A model generated the notes under the pieces. It was not told the origin of the DNA. It was given only the letters and a program-made list of their open reading frames with translations, and ran no database searches. The position numbers and the translations under genes are program-made. Shown here piece by piece: positions 33,149 through 44,200 of a stretch of 57,705 nucleotides of DNA (positions are counted from its first letter, which is position 1; every line of letters begins with the position of its first letter). The stretch spans positions 1-57,705 of the forward strand of contig JAFAVK010000064.1 of NCBI GenBank assembly GCA_019242475.1, given 5' to 3'. This stretch comes from Acidobacteriota bacterium. Lineage in GTDB: Bacteria; Acidobacteriota; Blastocatellia; Pyrinomonadales; Pyrinomonadaceae.

Positions 33149-33892
33149 ATGACGTGGCCGGTGGGATGGGAGGCACTCGGGCGGTGGGGTGACGACGTCG
33201 CTCGCATCGAACCGCTCGCCGGCGGGGTCGCCAACGACGTGTGGAGCGTGCGCGTCTACGGGCGCCTCGCGGTCGGCCGTCTCGGCGCCAGGAGCGACGC
33301 CGATCTCGCGTGGGAGACCGAACTCCTCCGACGCCTCGACCGTGAAGGTCTCGCCGTGCCGGTGCCGATCCCGACGACGGACGGACGGCTGTTCGCCGAC
33401 GGCCTGGTGGTGATGACCTACGTGGAGGGCACACCGCCCGAGACGGAGGCCGACTGGCGTCGCGTGGCGGACGCGCTCCGCCGGCTTCACCGGCTGACGC
33501 GGGGCTGGCCGCAGCGCCCGGGGTGGCGGTCATCGACCGACCTCCTGCACGCCGAGACCGGGACGAAGATCGACCTCGGCGCGATGCCGCCGGAGGGCGT
33601 CGCCCGGTGCCGGGCGGCGTGGGCGCGGCTCGCCGGACGCGAGACGTGCGTCGTCCACGGCGACCCCAACCCGCGCAACGTCCGCGTGACGGCGAACGGG
33701 GTCGCGCTGATCGACTGGGACGAGGCGCACGTCGATGTCCCCGACCTCGACCTGGCGCTGCCGCACAACGCCGCCGGCCTCGACGACGAGGCGCACGACA
33801 TCGCCGCGCAGGCGTCGGCCGCGTGGGAGGCCGCCGTCTGCTGGGACGACGAGTACGCAATCAAGCGGCTCGCCGAAGTTCGAGCGGTCTGA
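33149..33892 (+). CDS. Aminoglycoside phosphotransferase (APH)-fold kinase
   Basis: The protein has 247 residues from ATG 33149 (a TTG at 33140 is possible). The kinase-like fold has an early glycine-rich region (PLAGGVANDVWSVRV), the catalytic loop VVHGDPNPRNVRV (HGD-x4-N) and the metal-binding LIDWDEAHVD. This is shorter than classical APH(3') enzymes and close to the broad family of small APH-like kinases that act on choline, homoserine or antibiotic-like compounds. An aminoglycoside substrate should not be assumed. Codon use appears even higher in GC than its neighbours. Confidence 0.82.
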   Translation: MTWPVGWEALGRWGDDVARIEPLAGGVANDVWSVRVYGRLAVGRLGARSDADLAWETELLRRLDREGLAVPVPIPTTDGRLFADGLVVMTYVEGTPPETEADWRRVADALRRLHRLTRGWPQRPGWRSSTDLLHAETGTKIDLGAMPPEGVARCRAAWARLAGRETCVVHGDPNPRNVRVTANGVALIDWDEAHVDVPDLDLALPHNAAGLDDEAHDIAAQASAAWEAAVCWDDEYAIKRLAEVRAV

Positions 33893-34030
33893 GCGGCGGC
33901 GGCGAATCGAGAGACCGCACCTATAGCACTGAGCCTGACTTTATCAAGACGTAATTACCCTTAGAGGACTCGACGTGGGTTCAATAACGGCTCCGTTGTG
34001 TACCCGAGGCCCAGCCTAGAAAACGCAATG

Positions 34031-34351
34031 TCACGCCGCCCGCGCCTCTCCGCCGCCGCCCCCGGCGGCCTGCGCCTCGACGTTCTCTCGCGGCAGCCGC
34101 GCGTTGCCGCGGGCTCGCGCCTGCGGGCTCGCCTTCCTGCCGCCGCCGACAATTCTCTTAGTCCATGGTTCGGAGATCACGTTCGCCCGCCCGCCGGGTC
34201 TGTTCACGTGCGCCGGCCCTCCTGCTCTCGCGCGCAACCGGCGGCCGAGCCCTGAGAGAACACGGCCGAAAAGAAAAAGTGCGAGCGCCACGTTGCATGC
34301 GAACGCCAGCCACATAATGACCATTAGCAAAGACTTGGCGATCTCCCTCAT
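34031..34351 (-). CDS. Possible small single-TM membrane protein
   Basis: A 106-codon frame starts at ATG 34351. The first 30 residues contain one strong TM segment (SLLMVIMWLAFACNVALALF), followed by a basic, Arg/Ala/Gly-rich tail (GRVLSGLGRRLRARAGGPAH). A GGTGGAG stretch directly precedes the start. The tail looks low-complexity, so the true length is uncertain. It lies in the 536-base stretch 33893-34428, between the APH-like gene and the receptor gene, that otherwise shows nothing. Confidence 0.35.
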   Translation of the reverse strand: MREIAKSLLMVIMWLAFACNVALALFLFGRVLSGLGRRLRARAGGPAHVNRPGGRANVISEPWTKRIVGGGRKASPQARARGNARLPRENVEAQAAGGGGGEARAA

Positions 34352-34428
34352 CTCCACCCGCCCTCCAGTTGTGGCCCCGCATAATGATTTTGAAGAAGCC
34401 CCGTCCGAACGGATCTCAAAACTCCCCG

Positions 34429-37029
34429 CTACTTCCTCTCGACGACGAACTTGAGCCCGAACCTGCGCCCGACGCCGTTGTAGAAGCCGCCGAACTCGGC
34501 GCTCGCCAGGTTCCCCTGGTAGTCGCGCGGGTTGAAGTGGTTCGTCACGTTGAAGACCTTCGCGCCCAGGCGGAACCTGTAAGACTCCTTCCATTGCCCC
34601 GGCGCGCTCACACTCTTCAGGACTTGCATGTCGAGCGAGGCGAAGGCGGGGAAGCGGCCGGCGCGGTCACGCCCCCCGACGAAGTTCCTGTCCTCGTCGA
34701 TGTTCGACACGGGGAAGCCGCTGCGGATGTCGAGCACGGGCGCGACCGTGATGCCGTACTTCACCGCGAAGTCGCCCCAGAGGAGAAAGCGGTCGGGCGC
34801 GTCCCACGGCAGCGGCCCACGCTCGTCGGGACGGATAACCGGGTTCTGGAAGTTGCCGTAGTAGCTGTTGAAGTCGTTTAGATCGCCTTCAGACTTCGAC
34901 CGCGTGTAGGAGGCGACGAGTTCGCCCCGCTCGCGGAGCCGGTAGCGCGCCGTCAACTGAAACTCTTTGTAGCTCGCGCGGCCGCCGTTCGTGAGCATGA
35001 GGGGGCTGTCACCCGTCGGGTCTTCGACGGGGTTGACGACGAACTCGCGCCGCGCCTCGCGCTGCGCGTAGCCGACGCGGATAAGGAGGTTCTTCAACCA
35101 CTCGCGATCCACCTCGACGTTCCAGTTGACGCTGCGCGGCGTGCGCAGAGCTTCGTCTTCGAGCAGCGGGCGCTGGCGCACGGGTTGGCCGACGACCTGG
35201 ACTCCGTCGGCTGCGAAGCTCGTCAGCACGCGCTGCTGTGTCTGTTCGAAGGTCGCGACGTTGAGGTTGACCGAGTCGTAGAAGAGTCCGACGCCACCGC
35301 GGATCACCGTCCGACCGTCGGCGAAGGGGGCGAAGGCGACGCCGAGCCGCGGCGCGAGATTGTTCTCCGAGGCGACCGTGTCGCGGTCGAAGCGCACGCC
35401 GTACTCAAGCGTGAGCTGCCTGTTCAGCGTCCACTTGTCCTCGAAGAAGGAGGAGGCCGCGGTCTTGTCGCGGCGCAGTCCGCCCTCACCGACGAAATCT
35501 ATCTGCTGGCTGCGCGTACCGTCGGCGCGAAGTATCCGCACCGTGCCGCTCACGTTCTCGCCGTCGAATGTGTCGCGTATGAAGCCGACGCCGACCTTCA
35601 TCGAGTGCGTTCCGGCGAACTCCGGCGGCGCGAAGCTGTAGACCTCCTGCGCCTCGTAGCGGCGGCTGTTGCGCTCCTGCCGGTTGTAGAAGCTGCCGGA
35701 GTTCTTGTCGGGCGCGAAGTTCATCACGCCACCGCCCGAACTCGGATAGACGTCCGCGTCGAACTGCTTGACGCTGAGCCTGGATTCGAGGAGCGAAGAG
35801 CCGCCCACGACCCGGCTCTCGTTCACGGCCCAGAAGAAGCCATGCTGGCGGAAGTCGGGCGTCGTCTCCCGCGGGTTGAAGGTGTTCAGTCCGACGTAGC
35901 CGAGCTTCTGCGGGAAGAGCGAGAAGGTCGTGGAGAGATGATTCTTCGAGTCTATCTCCCAGTCCGCACGCGTGTAGGAGTCGAAACTCTCCAGCTTCGT
36001 GTCCCGCTCCGCGAGGGGCCGGCTCTCGACTGGCGTGCGGACGAAGCGGTACTCGAAGGACTGGAAGAAGCTCAGCTTGCCCTTCACGACGGGGCCGCCG
36101 AAGGCGAGGCGCGGAGTGATCGACTCGACGCCGGCGATGTGGCTGTCGGTGCGCCGCAGGCGCGGGAAGAAGTTCTGGAACTGGAGCTGCCACTTGTCTG
36201 CGCCCGAACGCGTTTCGACCTCGGTGACGCCCGCGGTGAAGTTGCCGTACCCCGCCGAGTAAGGGTTCGTGTTGACGCGCACGGACTCGACCGCCTCGAC
36301 CGGGAGGTTGATGGCGTACTCGCCTGTGACAGGGTCTGTGACGTTGCTGCTGTTGACGGTCATCCCGCTCTGGCTAGGACGCCCGCCCTTCACGTCTATC
36401 TGCCCGTCGGGGCCGCGCACGACGCCGGGGACGAGCGGCAGCGCGTCCGTGAAGCGCTCGCGCGCGAGAGGCAGCGTTTGCAGTGTGCTCTGCTTCATCT
36501 CCGCGGCGGGTGCCGCCTCGGTCGCATCGATCCCTTGCCCGCCGGAAGAGACGACCGTGACAGACTCGCTGACATCGGCCACTTCGAGCGTGACGTTCTC
36601 GACCGAGATTTCACCCGCGCGGACGCTGACGGACTTGCTCGCCGTCTTGAACCCTTGTGCGTCTGCCTCGAGCGTGTACTCACCCGGAGAGAGTCCCGCG
36701 AACTCGTACTCACCCGCGTCGTTCGCGGATGCATTGGCGGCAACCTGGGCCGTGCCCGTCAGCTTCAGGCTCGCGGCGGGGATGTTGTACGCCTGCCCGT
36801 CGGGGCCGGCGGCGCTGACCGCCCCGCGCAGCTTTCCCGTCGCGGCCTGCGCCTGTTGCGCCCCGGCGACGCCGCTCGTGTTCACTATCAGTAAGAGCGA
36901 AAGCAGCACCGGCACGAGCATGCCGGACAAGGCGCGGCACGCGTGACGGTTCATCCCGTCATTTCCGACAGTCGGCAGACTCTTTAAGCCGCCCCCCATT
37001 CGCTTCGTGATTCTCACATCAGAATTCAT
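34429..37029 (-). CDS. TonB-dependent receptor-type outer-membrane protein with carboxypeptidase-regulatory domain
   Basis: The protein has 866 residues from ATG 37029 (GAGGG upstream). An unusual ~25-residue leader (MNSDVRITKRMGGGLKSLPT...) precedes a normal signal peptide starting MNRHACRALSGMLVPVLLSL. Next is a carboxypeptidase-regulatory-like beta domain (about 60-160, AGEYEFAGLSPGEYTLEADA), a plug domain (GGRPSQSGMTVNSSNVTDPV) and a 22-strand type barrel ending in an aromatic tail (GGFYNGVGRRFGLKFVVERK). Such proteins are common in Acidobacteriota for uptake of large ligands. The substrate is unknown. It is divergent from the VWFA gene. Its leader region is duplicated at 47244-47508. Confidence 0.87.
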   Translation of the reverse strand: MNSDVRITKRMGGGLKSLPTVGNDGMNRHACRALSGMLVPVLLSLLLIVNTSGVAGAQQAQAATGKLRGAVSAAGPDGQAYNIPAASLKLTGTAQVAANASANDAGEYEFAGLSPGEYTLEADAQGFKTASKSVSVRAGEISVENVTLEVADVSESVTVVSSGGQGIDATEAAPAAEMKQSTLQTLPLARERFTDALPLVPGVVRGPDGQIDVKGGRPSQSGMTVNSSNVTDPVTGEYAINLPVEAVESVRVNTNPYSAGYGNFTAGVTEVETRSGADKWQLQFQNFFPRLRRTDSHIAGVESITPRLAFGGPVVKGKLSFFQSFEYRFVRTPVESRPLAERDTKLESFDSYTRADWEIDSKNHLSTTFSLFPQKLGYVGLNTFNPRETTPDFRQHGFFWAVNESRVVGGSSLLESRLSVKQFDADVYPSSGGGVMNFAPDKNSGSFYNRQERNSRRYEAQEVYSFAPPEFAGTHSMKVGVGFIRDTFDGENVSGTVRILRADGTRSQQIDFVGEGGLRRDKTAASSFFEDKWTLNRQLTLEYGVRFDRDTVASENNLAPRLGVAFAPFADGRTVIRGGVGLFYDSVNLNVATFEQTQQRVLTSFAADGVQVVGQPVRQRPLLEDEALRTPRSVNWNVEVDREWLKNLLIRVGYAQREARREFVVNPVEDPTGDSPLMLTNGGRASYKEFQLTARYRLRERGELVASYTRSKSEGDLNDFNSYYGNFQNPVIRPDERGPLPWDAPDRFLLWGDFAVKYGITVAPVLDIRSGFPVSNIDEDRNFVGGRDRAGRFPAFASLDMQVLKSVSAPGQWKESYRFRLGAKVFNVTNHFNPRDYQGNLASAEFGGFYNGVGRRFGLKFVVERK

Positions 37030-37290
37030 AAGGCCCTCGCATTCGCAACTCGGTCTCCGAACGGGCACAGAGCAACTGCCCTGCCACACAGCCCTGCGTG
37101 CCGGTCAAACACCCTAATGCCTTGCGTAGTGAAGGGAATGTGGTCGTGCGGGCAAGTGACGAGGGGGCGTGTCGTGCGGTGATGAATCGTGAGTTCGTTA
37201 TTTTACGAACGAGATTCGTAAGAGACGCGATCCCGATTTGCTTTGTCATGCGTTCCCACGCGACCGGCTACTGGAATACGCGTTGCTTCG
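37022..37290 (-). promoter_or_regulatory. Conserved leader/promoter region of the receptor gene, copy T
   Basis: This region and 47244-47508 share a series of blocks in the same order and almost the same spacing, measured from the shared GAATTCAT at the start codon: GCAACTGCCCTGCCAC at offset +50 (T) and +48 (S); TTCGTnATTTTACGAACGA at +172 and +170; GGAATACnnGTTGCTTC at +251 and +248. Between blocks the two copies differ. The TTCGT/ACGAA block has inverted half-sites as an operator would. It lies in the 344-base divergent region before the VWFA gene, which has no other obvious element. Confidence 0.65.
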
Positions 37291-37373
37291 GTCGCGGGGC
37301 GGGCGTGTTGCATGTTGTCGGGATGGGGCCGACTTGAGGTTTAAAGAGTGTGCAGTACGGGGAGTCCAAGCTG

Positions 37374-38612
37374 ATGTCCTTCCGAACCCGAAGCGGGTGC
37401 CGCTCAGGACTGTCATGCGTCTGGTTCGTTGCACTATCGCTTGCGTTATCAGGTGTGGTTGTCGTCGCACAGTCGCTTGCGCCGGGGCAGCAGTACCAGC
37501 GGCCGCGCCGCGCCAATGGCATGCAGCCCGAGGCCGACACGGCGCGCGGAATCTCCTCTCCGGCCGTTGAAGAGGTCGGCGAGGATGAGGTGGTGCGCGT
37601 GGACACGCAACTCATCCCCGTGCCCGTCGTAGTGCGCGACCGCGAAGGGCGGCCCGTCACGGGACTGACCGCCTCCGACTTCCAGATTTACGAGGACGAC
37701 CGCCCGCAGCGCGTCGCCGCCTTCGCCACCTCCGATGCGCCCTTCGAGGTCGCGCTGCTACTGGACACCTCCGGCTCGACCCGCGAGGAGGTCGGGCTGA
37801 TACGCCGCGCGGCGCTCTCCTTCATAGACGACCTGCGCCCCGGCGACCGCGTCGCCGTCCTCTCCTTCAACACGGCCGCGGAGGGCAGAGGGAAGGTCGC
37901 GACGGTGGAGGTGCAAAGCCGCCTGACCGACGACCGCGAGGCGCTGCGCACTGCCGTCGGGAAGATCAGCGCGAGCAACGGAACGCCCTACTACGACGCG
38001 CTCGCGCGGGTCGCGGAAGATGTCTTCCGCGACCCGGCCGCGCCGGAGCTGCGCGGCCGGCGCGCGCTCGTCGCCCTGACCGACGGGGTGGACTCGACGA
38101 GCGCTTCGGATTTCGCGTCGGTGCGCGCGGAGATGTTGGAGGCGGGCGTGCCCGCCTACTTCGTCGAGGTCGATACGGAGGACTACGTCGAAGACCGTTT
38201 GCTCGGAGACTGCGAAGACGGCGGCGCGCTGCGGCTCTCCCGCGCGCAGCTCGAACGCTACCGCCGCAACTTCGACCCGCGCGCCGACGCGGCCGACTAC
38301 TCAGACTTCTGCCGGATGGGGCCGTTCGAGCGCATGTCGGTCAGCCGCGCTCTCTACCAGCTCGCGCGTAGGGAGATGGGACTTCTCGCGAGCGAGACCG
38401 GCGGCAGAACCTTCGAGGCGGCCGACCTGCGCTCGGCGGGCGCCGCCTTCGCGGAGGTCGCCGCAGAGATCGGCCGCCAGTACAGCCTCGGCTACTACTC
38501 CACCAACAAGGCGCGCGACGGCGGCTTCCGCCGGATTCGCGTCGAGGTGCGCGGGCCGGTCGGCGCGCAGGTGAGCGCGCGCGAGGGTTATCGAATGTCT
38601 CAAGGGGAATAG
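37374..38612 (+). CDS. Secreted VWFA-domain protein
   Basis: The protein has 412 residues from ATG 37374 (GGGGAG upstream; a GTG at 37350 is possible). Signal peptide CVWFVALSLALSGVVVVAQS. A linker leads to an N-terminal beta domain (LIPVPVVVRDREGRPVTGL) and a VWFA domain with the MIDAS motif LLLDTSGSTREEV, a distant Thr (SASNGTPYYDAL) and ALTDGVDSTSAS. It ends with ASETGGRTFEAADL and QYSLGYYSTNKARDGGFRRI, a block typical of a large Acidobacteriota VWFA family of unknown role. It is divergent from the receptor gene. Confidence 0.87.
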   Translation: MSFRTRSGCRSGLSCVWFVALSLALSGVVVVAQSLAPGQQYQRPRRANGMQPEADTARGISSPAVEEVGEDEVVRVDTQLIPVPVVVRDREGRPVTGLTASDFQIYEDDRPQRVAAFATSDAPFEVALLLDTSGSTREEVGLIRRAALSFIDDLRPGDRVAVLSFNTAAEGRGKVATVEVQSRLTDDREALRTAVGKISASNGTPYYDALARVAEDVFRDPAAPELRGRRALVALTDGVDSTSASDFASVRAEMLEAGVPAYFVEVDTEDYVEDRLLGDCEDGGALRLSRAQLERYRRNFDPRADAADYSDFCRMGPFERMSVSRALYQLARREMGLLASETGGRTFEAADLRSAGAAFAEVAAEIGRQYSLGYYSTNKARDGGFRRIRVEVRGPVGAQVSAREGYRMSQGE

Positions 38613-38636
38613 TTCGGGGCGCGTGAACAGCGTGAG

Positions 38637-38678
38637 GAGACACAGCTTCATACTTTAGACTTCGTCAAGCTGTGTCTC
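38637..38678. repeat. CACAG-type intergenic hairpin C
   Basis: GAGACACAGCTT (38637-38648) pairs with AAGCTGTGTCTC (38667-38678), a 12-bp perfect stem, and is followed by TGTGGTGAA. It is the same core as hairpin B (GAGGCACAGCTT) and sits between convergent genes (VWFA, + and sigma-54 activator, -), so it probably ends both transcripts. Confidence 0.65.
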
Positions 38679-38711
38679 TGTGGTGAACTCTTTCTCAGGC
38701 ACACCCGCGTC

Positions 38712-39752
<1,041 letters not shown>

Positions 39753-40127
39753 TGTCGTGCTCCGCCTGAAGAATCACGGCTGATTTTTTCGTTCTCAGCT
39801 TCGTCTGCTCGCTGCCGTGCGCCGTGATGAACATGCAACTCACTTCCGTAGCTCCTTCGTAGTTCGTGAGCGATTGTGCTGCCGGTTCCGCTCGGCGACA
39901 ACTCCGAAAGGGTGACAGGCTGTACAAAATCGGCGGCCCTGTTGACCCCTTTGGGTTACGGCGGGAGACTCTTCCGGGGATTAGGGACGCTCGAAGGGGT
40001 GCGGAATTAAACGAGAAACTGACGGCAGAGGGCAGGCAGGGCTGGAGAGTGAGGGGTCAAGATTTTCTGACGACCTGATTACTCGACTCGATATTTGGGT
40101 CGGTGAGGTGCTCGTGTTCCGCTTCGC
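39753..40127. other. Intergenic stretch, no gene or clear element
   Basis: This 375-base region lies between the sigma-54 activator start and the DoxX stop. Short frames on both strands have no ribosome site or recognisable content. No GG-N10-GC sigma-54 promoter was found in it. Confidence 0.4.
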
Positions 40128-40505
40128 TCAAGTGCCGGGGCGGCGAATCTCGATCCGCTTCAATCCGTAAAGGCGTGCGTCCACCGACCAGGCCCCGGGA
40201 CCCAGCAGCGCCAGGGCGGCGCCGAGGCCGGCCAGCAGTACGCCCACCCACGGGTCATGACCGTTTGAGAAGACAGCCCACAATTCGATGATCGCTACAA
40301 CTGCTCCCGCGAAAGGCGTCCATAATCCCGCTATCAGGAACAGACCGCCTACGGCAGCAATCGTGTGAGGCATAATCGTCTGTAGCGACGCGCCCTCGTA
40401 GAGTCGCGCACAACGAACAATCAACGTGATTCCGGCAACCGACCGGAGGAGCAGAAGCCCGAGGCCGGGGGGCCCGCTTGAGAAGGTGGAGAAGAAACGC
40501 CGCAT
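40128..40505 (-). CDS. DoxX-family small membrane protein
   Basis: The protein has 125 residues with four hydrophobic helices (GLGLLLLRSVAGITLIVRCA, TIAAVGGLFLIAGLWTPFAG, VAIIELWAVFS and VGVLLAGLGAALALLGPGAW). The final GPGAWSVDARLYGLKRIEI, with its LGPGaWSlDa signature, is typical of DoxX proteins. Function is not established. It lies 76 bases downstream of the NarL-type regulator, behind a hairpin, so it may be partly co-transcribed with it. The start has only a weak ribosome site. Confidence 0.8.
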   Translation of the reverse strand: MRRFFSTFSSGPPGLGLLLLRSVAGITLIVRCARLYEGASLQTIMPHTIAAVGGLFLIAGLWTPFAGAVVAIIELWAVFSNGHDPWVGVLLAGLGAALALLGPGAWSVDARLYGLKRIEIRRPGT

Positions 40506-40539
40506 GACCGGTTAAGGGTATGAGCTTCCCAAACCGGTC
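40506..40539. terminator. Hairpin between response regulator and DoxX gene
   Basis: GACCGGTT (40506-40513) pairs with AACCGGTC (40532-40539), an 8-bp perfect stem. A second short GCCC-GAAG-GGGC stem with seven Ts follows at 40544-40562 on the plus strand. On the minus strand neither has a T-run, so attenuation rather than full termination is possible. Confidence 0.4.
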
Positions 40540-40581
40540 GCACGCCCGAAGGGGCTTTTTTTAACACCCTTTCGGGTGAAT

Positions 40582-41214
40582 CTATAACTCGATGATCCCG
40601 CGTTTGAGCCCGATCATCGCGGCGTGGGTGCGGTCGCTGGCGCCCAACTTGGCGAGGATGCTCCTGACCTGCCCCTTCACGGCGTCTTCGGTCGTCGAGA
40701 GCAGCGCCGCTATCTCTTTGTTGGTATGGCCCTCGGCGATCAGGCTCAGGACGCGCACTTCCGCGGCCGTGAGGGACTCCTCGGCGGAATGCTCGGCGAG
40801 TTGAAAAGAGACCTCCGGGGTGAGCGTCTTCCTCCCGGCGTGTACGGCCCGGATCGCGCCCAGCAACTCCTTGTGCAGACTGTTTTTCAAGAGGTAAGCG
40901 CGGGCACCCGCCTTGAGCGCGCGCAGGGCCTGTACGTCGCCCGAGTAGGTGGTGAGCACGATGACTCGGGCGTCGGGGAACTCTTCGCGAATGGCAATCA
41001 TCGCGTCCAGCCCGTTCATCTCCGGCATCTGCAAGTCCATCAGCGTAATGTCCGGGCGGTGCGCGCGAAACTGCCGAATCGCTTCGCGGCCGTCCGAGGC
41101 TTCGGCAACCAGGGTCATGTCCGACTCGTCGGCGATGAGGCTGGCTACGCCCTGGCGCAGGATCGGGTGGTCGTCCACGGCCAGAATCCGAATCTGTTTG
41201 GAATCGTCGCTCAT
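40582..41214 (-). CDS. NarL/FixJ-family response regulator
   Basis: The protein has 210 residues. The receiver domain has the DD pair in RILAVDDHPILRQGV, the phospho-Asp in DITLMDLQMPEMNG, the Thr in VIVLTTYSG and the Lys in YLLKNSLHKEL. A LuxR-type HTH follows: LTAAEVRVLSLIAEGHTNKE and IAALLSTTEDAVKGQVRSIL. It overlaps the kinase gene by 4 bases (ATGA). The pair is a two-component system, with the kinase phosphorylating this protein. Confidence 0.94.
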   Translation of the reverse strand: MSDDSKQIRILAVDDHPILRQGVASLIADESDMTLVAEASDGREAIRQFRAHRPDITLMDLQMPEMNGLDAMIAIREEFPDARVIVLTTYSGDVQALRALKAGARAYLLKNSLHKELLGAIRAVHAGRKTLTPEVSFQLAEHSAEESLTAAEVRVLSLIAEGHTNKEIAALLSTTEDAVKGQVRSILAKLGASDRTHAAMIGLKRGIIEL

Positions 41215-44200
41215 TGCTCCGTGCCCCCACTATCTCGGCCGTTCCCCGAAAGCGCTTGTGACAAACGTGTACGCCAGTCAGACCCGCGGTAAGCGATGGC
41301 GCCGGGGATGCTCAGCTCGACCTCCGTGCCGGAATCGAGCCTGCTCCTGACTTCCAGTCGCCCGCCCACACTTTCGGCCCGCTCGCGCATGCCGTGAAGG
41401 CCGAAGTGCCCGGCGGGCTGCCGCCGGACGGTCTCCTCGTCAAGCCCCTTCCCGTCGTCGCGAACCCGCAGGCGGAACTGTCGCTTCTCGTATCCAATTT
41501 CAACTCTGATCCGCCGCGCCTGCGCGTGCCGGAAGGCGTTGCGCAGTGCCTCGCCCGCGATGCGGTACGCCTCGTCGCGCACGACGGGGTTCAGGTGACG
41601 CGGCGCGCCTTCCACCTCGACATCGACGGCGGGAGGATCGGGGGCCGATGCATCGCCCGTGAGTTGTTCTGCGAAAGCAGTTATTCCGTTGGTCAGATCG
41701 TTGGTTTCGGTCGCCGACGACCGCAACCCCTGCACGGCATCGCGGCCTTCCGCAACCGCCTCGGCCGCCTGATCGAGTGCGCTGTCGAGCCTCTGCTTGG
41801 CTTCGACCGGGCGTTCCGGGAGTATATTCGAAGCCGACTTGAACCTGAGCAGGAGCCCCTGAAAACTTTGCAGCAGGGTGTCGTGCAGCTCGCGGGCGAT
41901 GCGCGTGCGCTCGCTCACACGCGCCTCCAAAGTCATGTTGAATTGGTGCGCGAGTTGCCGGACGCGGAGTTGATAACCCGCCCAGAGCAGGGTCAGGAAG
42001 ACGACCACGCAGGCCAAGCGGAACCACGTCGTCTGGTAGAAGGCCGGGGCGATGTAAAAGTCGAGTAGCGCGCCCTCTTCGTTCCAGACGCCGCTGTTGT
42101 TCGCGGCCATCACGCGGAAGCGGTAGCTGCCCGGCGGCAGGTTCGTGTAGTGAACATGACGCTGGTTGACCAACTCCCGCCAGCCCTTGTCCTGGCCCTC
42201 CAGCTTCACGCGGAAGGGTACATTCTCCGACGCCGCCAGACTCAGCGCCGTGAAGTCGAACAACAGGTCGTGCACACCCGCCGGGAGTCGTAAGCCCTGG
42301 GCGGCGTCGTAGGTCTGGCCGTCGGCGGTGACCTGCTCGATGTAGACCGGCGGCGGGATTTTGTTGACAACGAGATGATGGGGATCGACGACCGCGACCC
42401 CTTCTTCTCCTATCAGGGACCAGAGCTTGCCGTCGGCGGACTTCGCGAAGGTAGGACCGAAGCTGGAGGGCGAAATTGGGCGGAGCCCGACGCCGTCCGC
42501 CGCATCCCACACGGTTGTCTCAACCCTGTGGTTTGGGTCGGCGACCCACGCGTCCAGTTCGGCGCGCGCGACGCGCACGAGTCCGCAGGCCGTGTACAGC
42601 CAGAGCGAACGGTCGTCGTCCTCCATCGTCCAGTGAATCGTGTCGCAGGGCAGGCCGTTCCTGCTCGTGAGCGTACTGATGCGGCCGTCCTTAATCCGGC
42701 TCAGTCCGTCCTCCTCGGTTGCGGCCCACAACGCGCCGCCCCCGTCGAGCAGAAGGCCGGGGACGTGGCCCTTACCCAACCCTTCGGCGGGTGTGTAAGA
42801 CGCGCGGACCTGACCGTCCTTGAAATACAACACGCCGCCGTCGGTCCAGAATGAAAGCCACAGTCCCCCCTGGTCAGAGAGTATGACCTTAGCCTGCTGT
42901 TGACGGCCCAGCGCCGACCAGGGGAAGTGTTCGACAAGGCGCCCCTCCAGCAGGTGCGACAGTCCCTTGTTTCCCGAAAGCCAGAGGTTGCCCGCCTTGT
43001 CCCCCGTGATGGAATAGACTTCGCTGCTCGGCACGCCGCCCACGGCGACAAACCTGCCGCCCTCGAAATAAGCGAGCCCGCGCTCTGTGAACGCCCAGAT
43101 TCGCCCGCGGTAGTCCTGATACAGAGACTGCGTCGCATCACCGGGCAGCCCGTTTGCCTTACGGAAGATTGTAAATCGTCCGTCCTTCCCCCTGTTCAGG
43201 CCGTCGTGAGTGGCTACCCAAATGCTCCCGTCCGTGGCCGCGAGCACTGACCTGACGTTATCGCTGGACAGACCCTGTTTCGTGGAAATGGTGGTGACGG
43301 GAAGCTCTCGAAACCGGTCGAGTCCTCTGTAGGAAGCGAACCAGACGTTGCCTTCGCGGTCCTCGAAAAGACTACAGGAGATGTCGCCGGAGAGGCCGTC
43401 TGATTTCGTAAATATGTCCGTCCGGCCTTTATGTACGTGGATGAGTCCCCGCTCGTGGGTGCCGATCCAGAGACCCCCGTCGCGGTCGCGGAGCAGTTTA
43501 TTCGAATCGACATCGTGGTCAGGGAGCAGCGCATTCGGATTCGTCGCGCTGTGAATCGGGTATGGTTCGACTTTGTCGCCGACGACCTGCCTGAGTCCCG
43601 CGCCGCTCATGCCGACTAACACTCGTCCGTCGTCGGCCCTACTCAGGTCACCCGGCCGCATTCCCGGCGTCTCATACCGCGCCGGGGGGCCGGGCCCCCA
43701 ACGCCAAAGGCCAGACTCCGCGCCGGCCCAGAGGGCGCCCGAGCCGTCCTCGCCCAAACTCCAAACGAATGAGCCTAAGGCGCCGTCCTCCCCGTAGCAC
43801 TGCGCGCGGCCGCTTCGGATTGCGCACAGCCGGCCCGTGGGACTACCCGGTGAGCCGCCCAGCAGGCCGGCCCACACCGTCCCCTCGCGGTCTTCGAGGA
43901 GCGATGTCACAAACTTTCCATAAAGCTCCGGGTACTGGGTCAGATTGCCATCCTTCAAGGTCGCGAGGCCCGCAAAGGTGCCGATCCAGAGCGTGCCGTC
44001 GCGCGCAGCGAGCAGACTGTAAGGCTTCTCGGGGAGCTGCTGGCTCGCGGGCGGTTGCCACGGGATGAAGCGGACGCCGTCGAAGCGGAACAGGCCGAAC
44101 TCCGAGCCCAGCCACAGATACCCGTCGGGCGTCTGTGCCATCGCGAAGACGGCGCCCAACGAGTACCCGTCCCGCGCCGTCCAGGAGGTGTGCGCGTACT

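Noticed and set aside
33149..33892. An aminoglycoside resistance gene
   Set aside because: The APH fold is present, but small APH-like kinases have many substrates and nothing here points to an antibiotic.
35185..36894. 569-codon open frame on the plus strand
   Set aside because: It is antisense to the receptor gene, with Asp/Arg/Val-rich content and no start signal.
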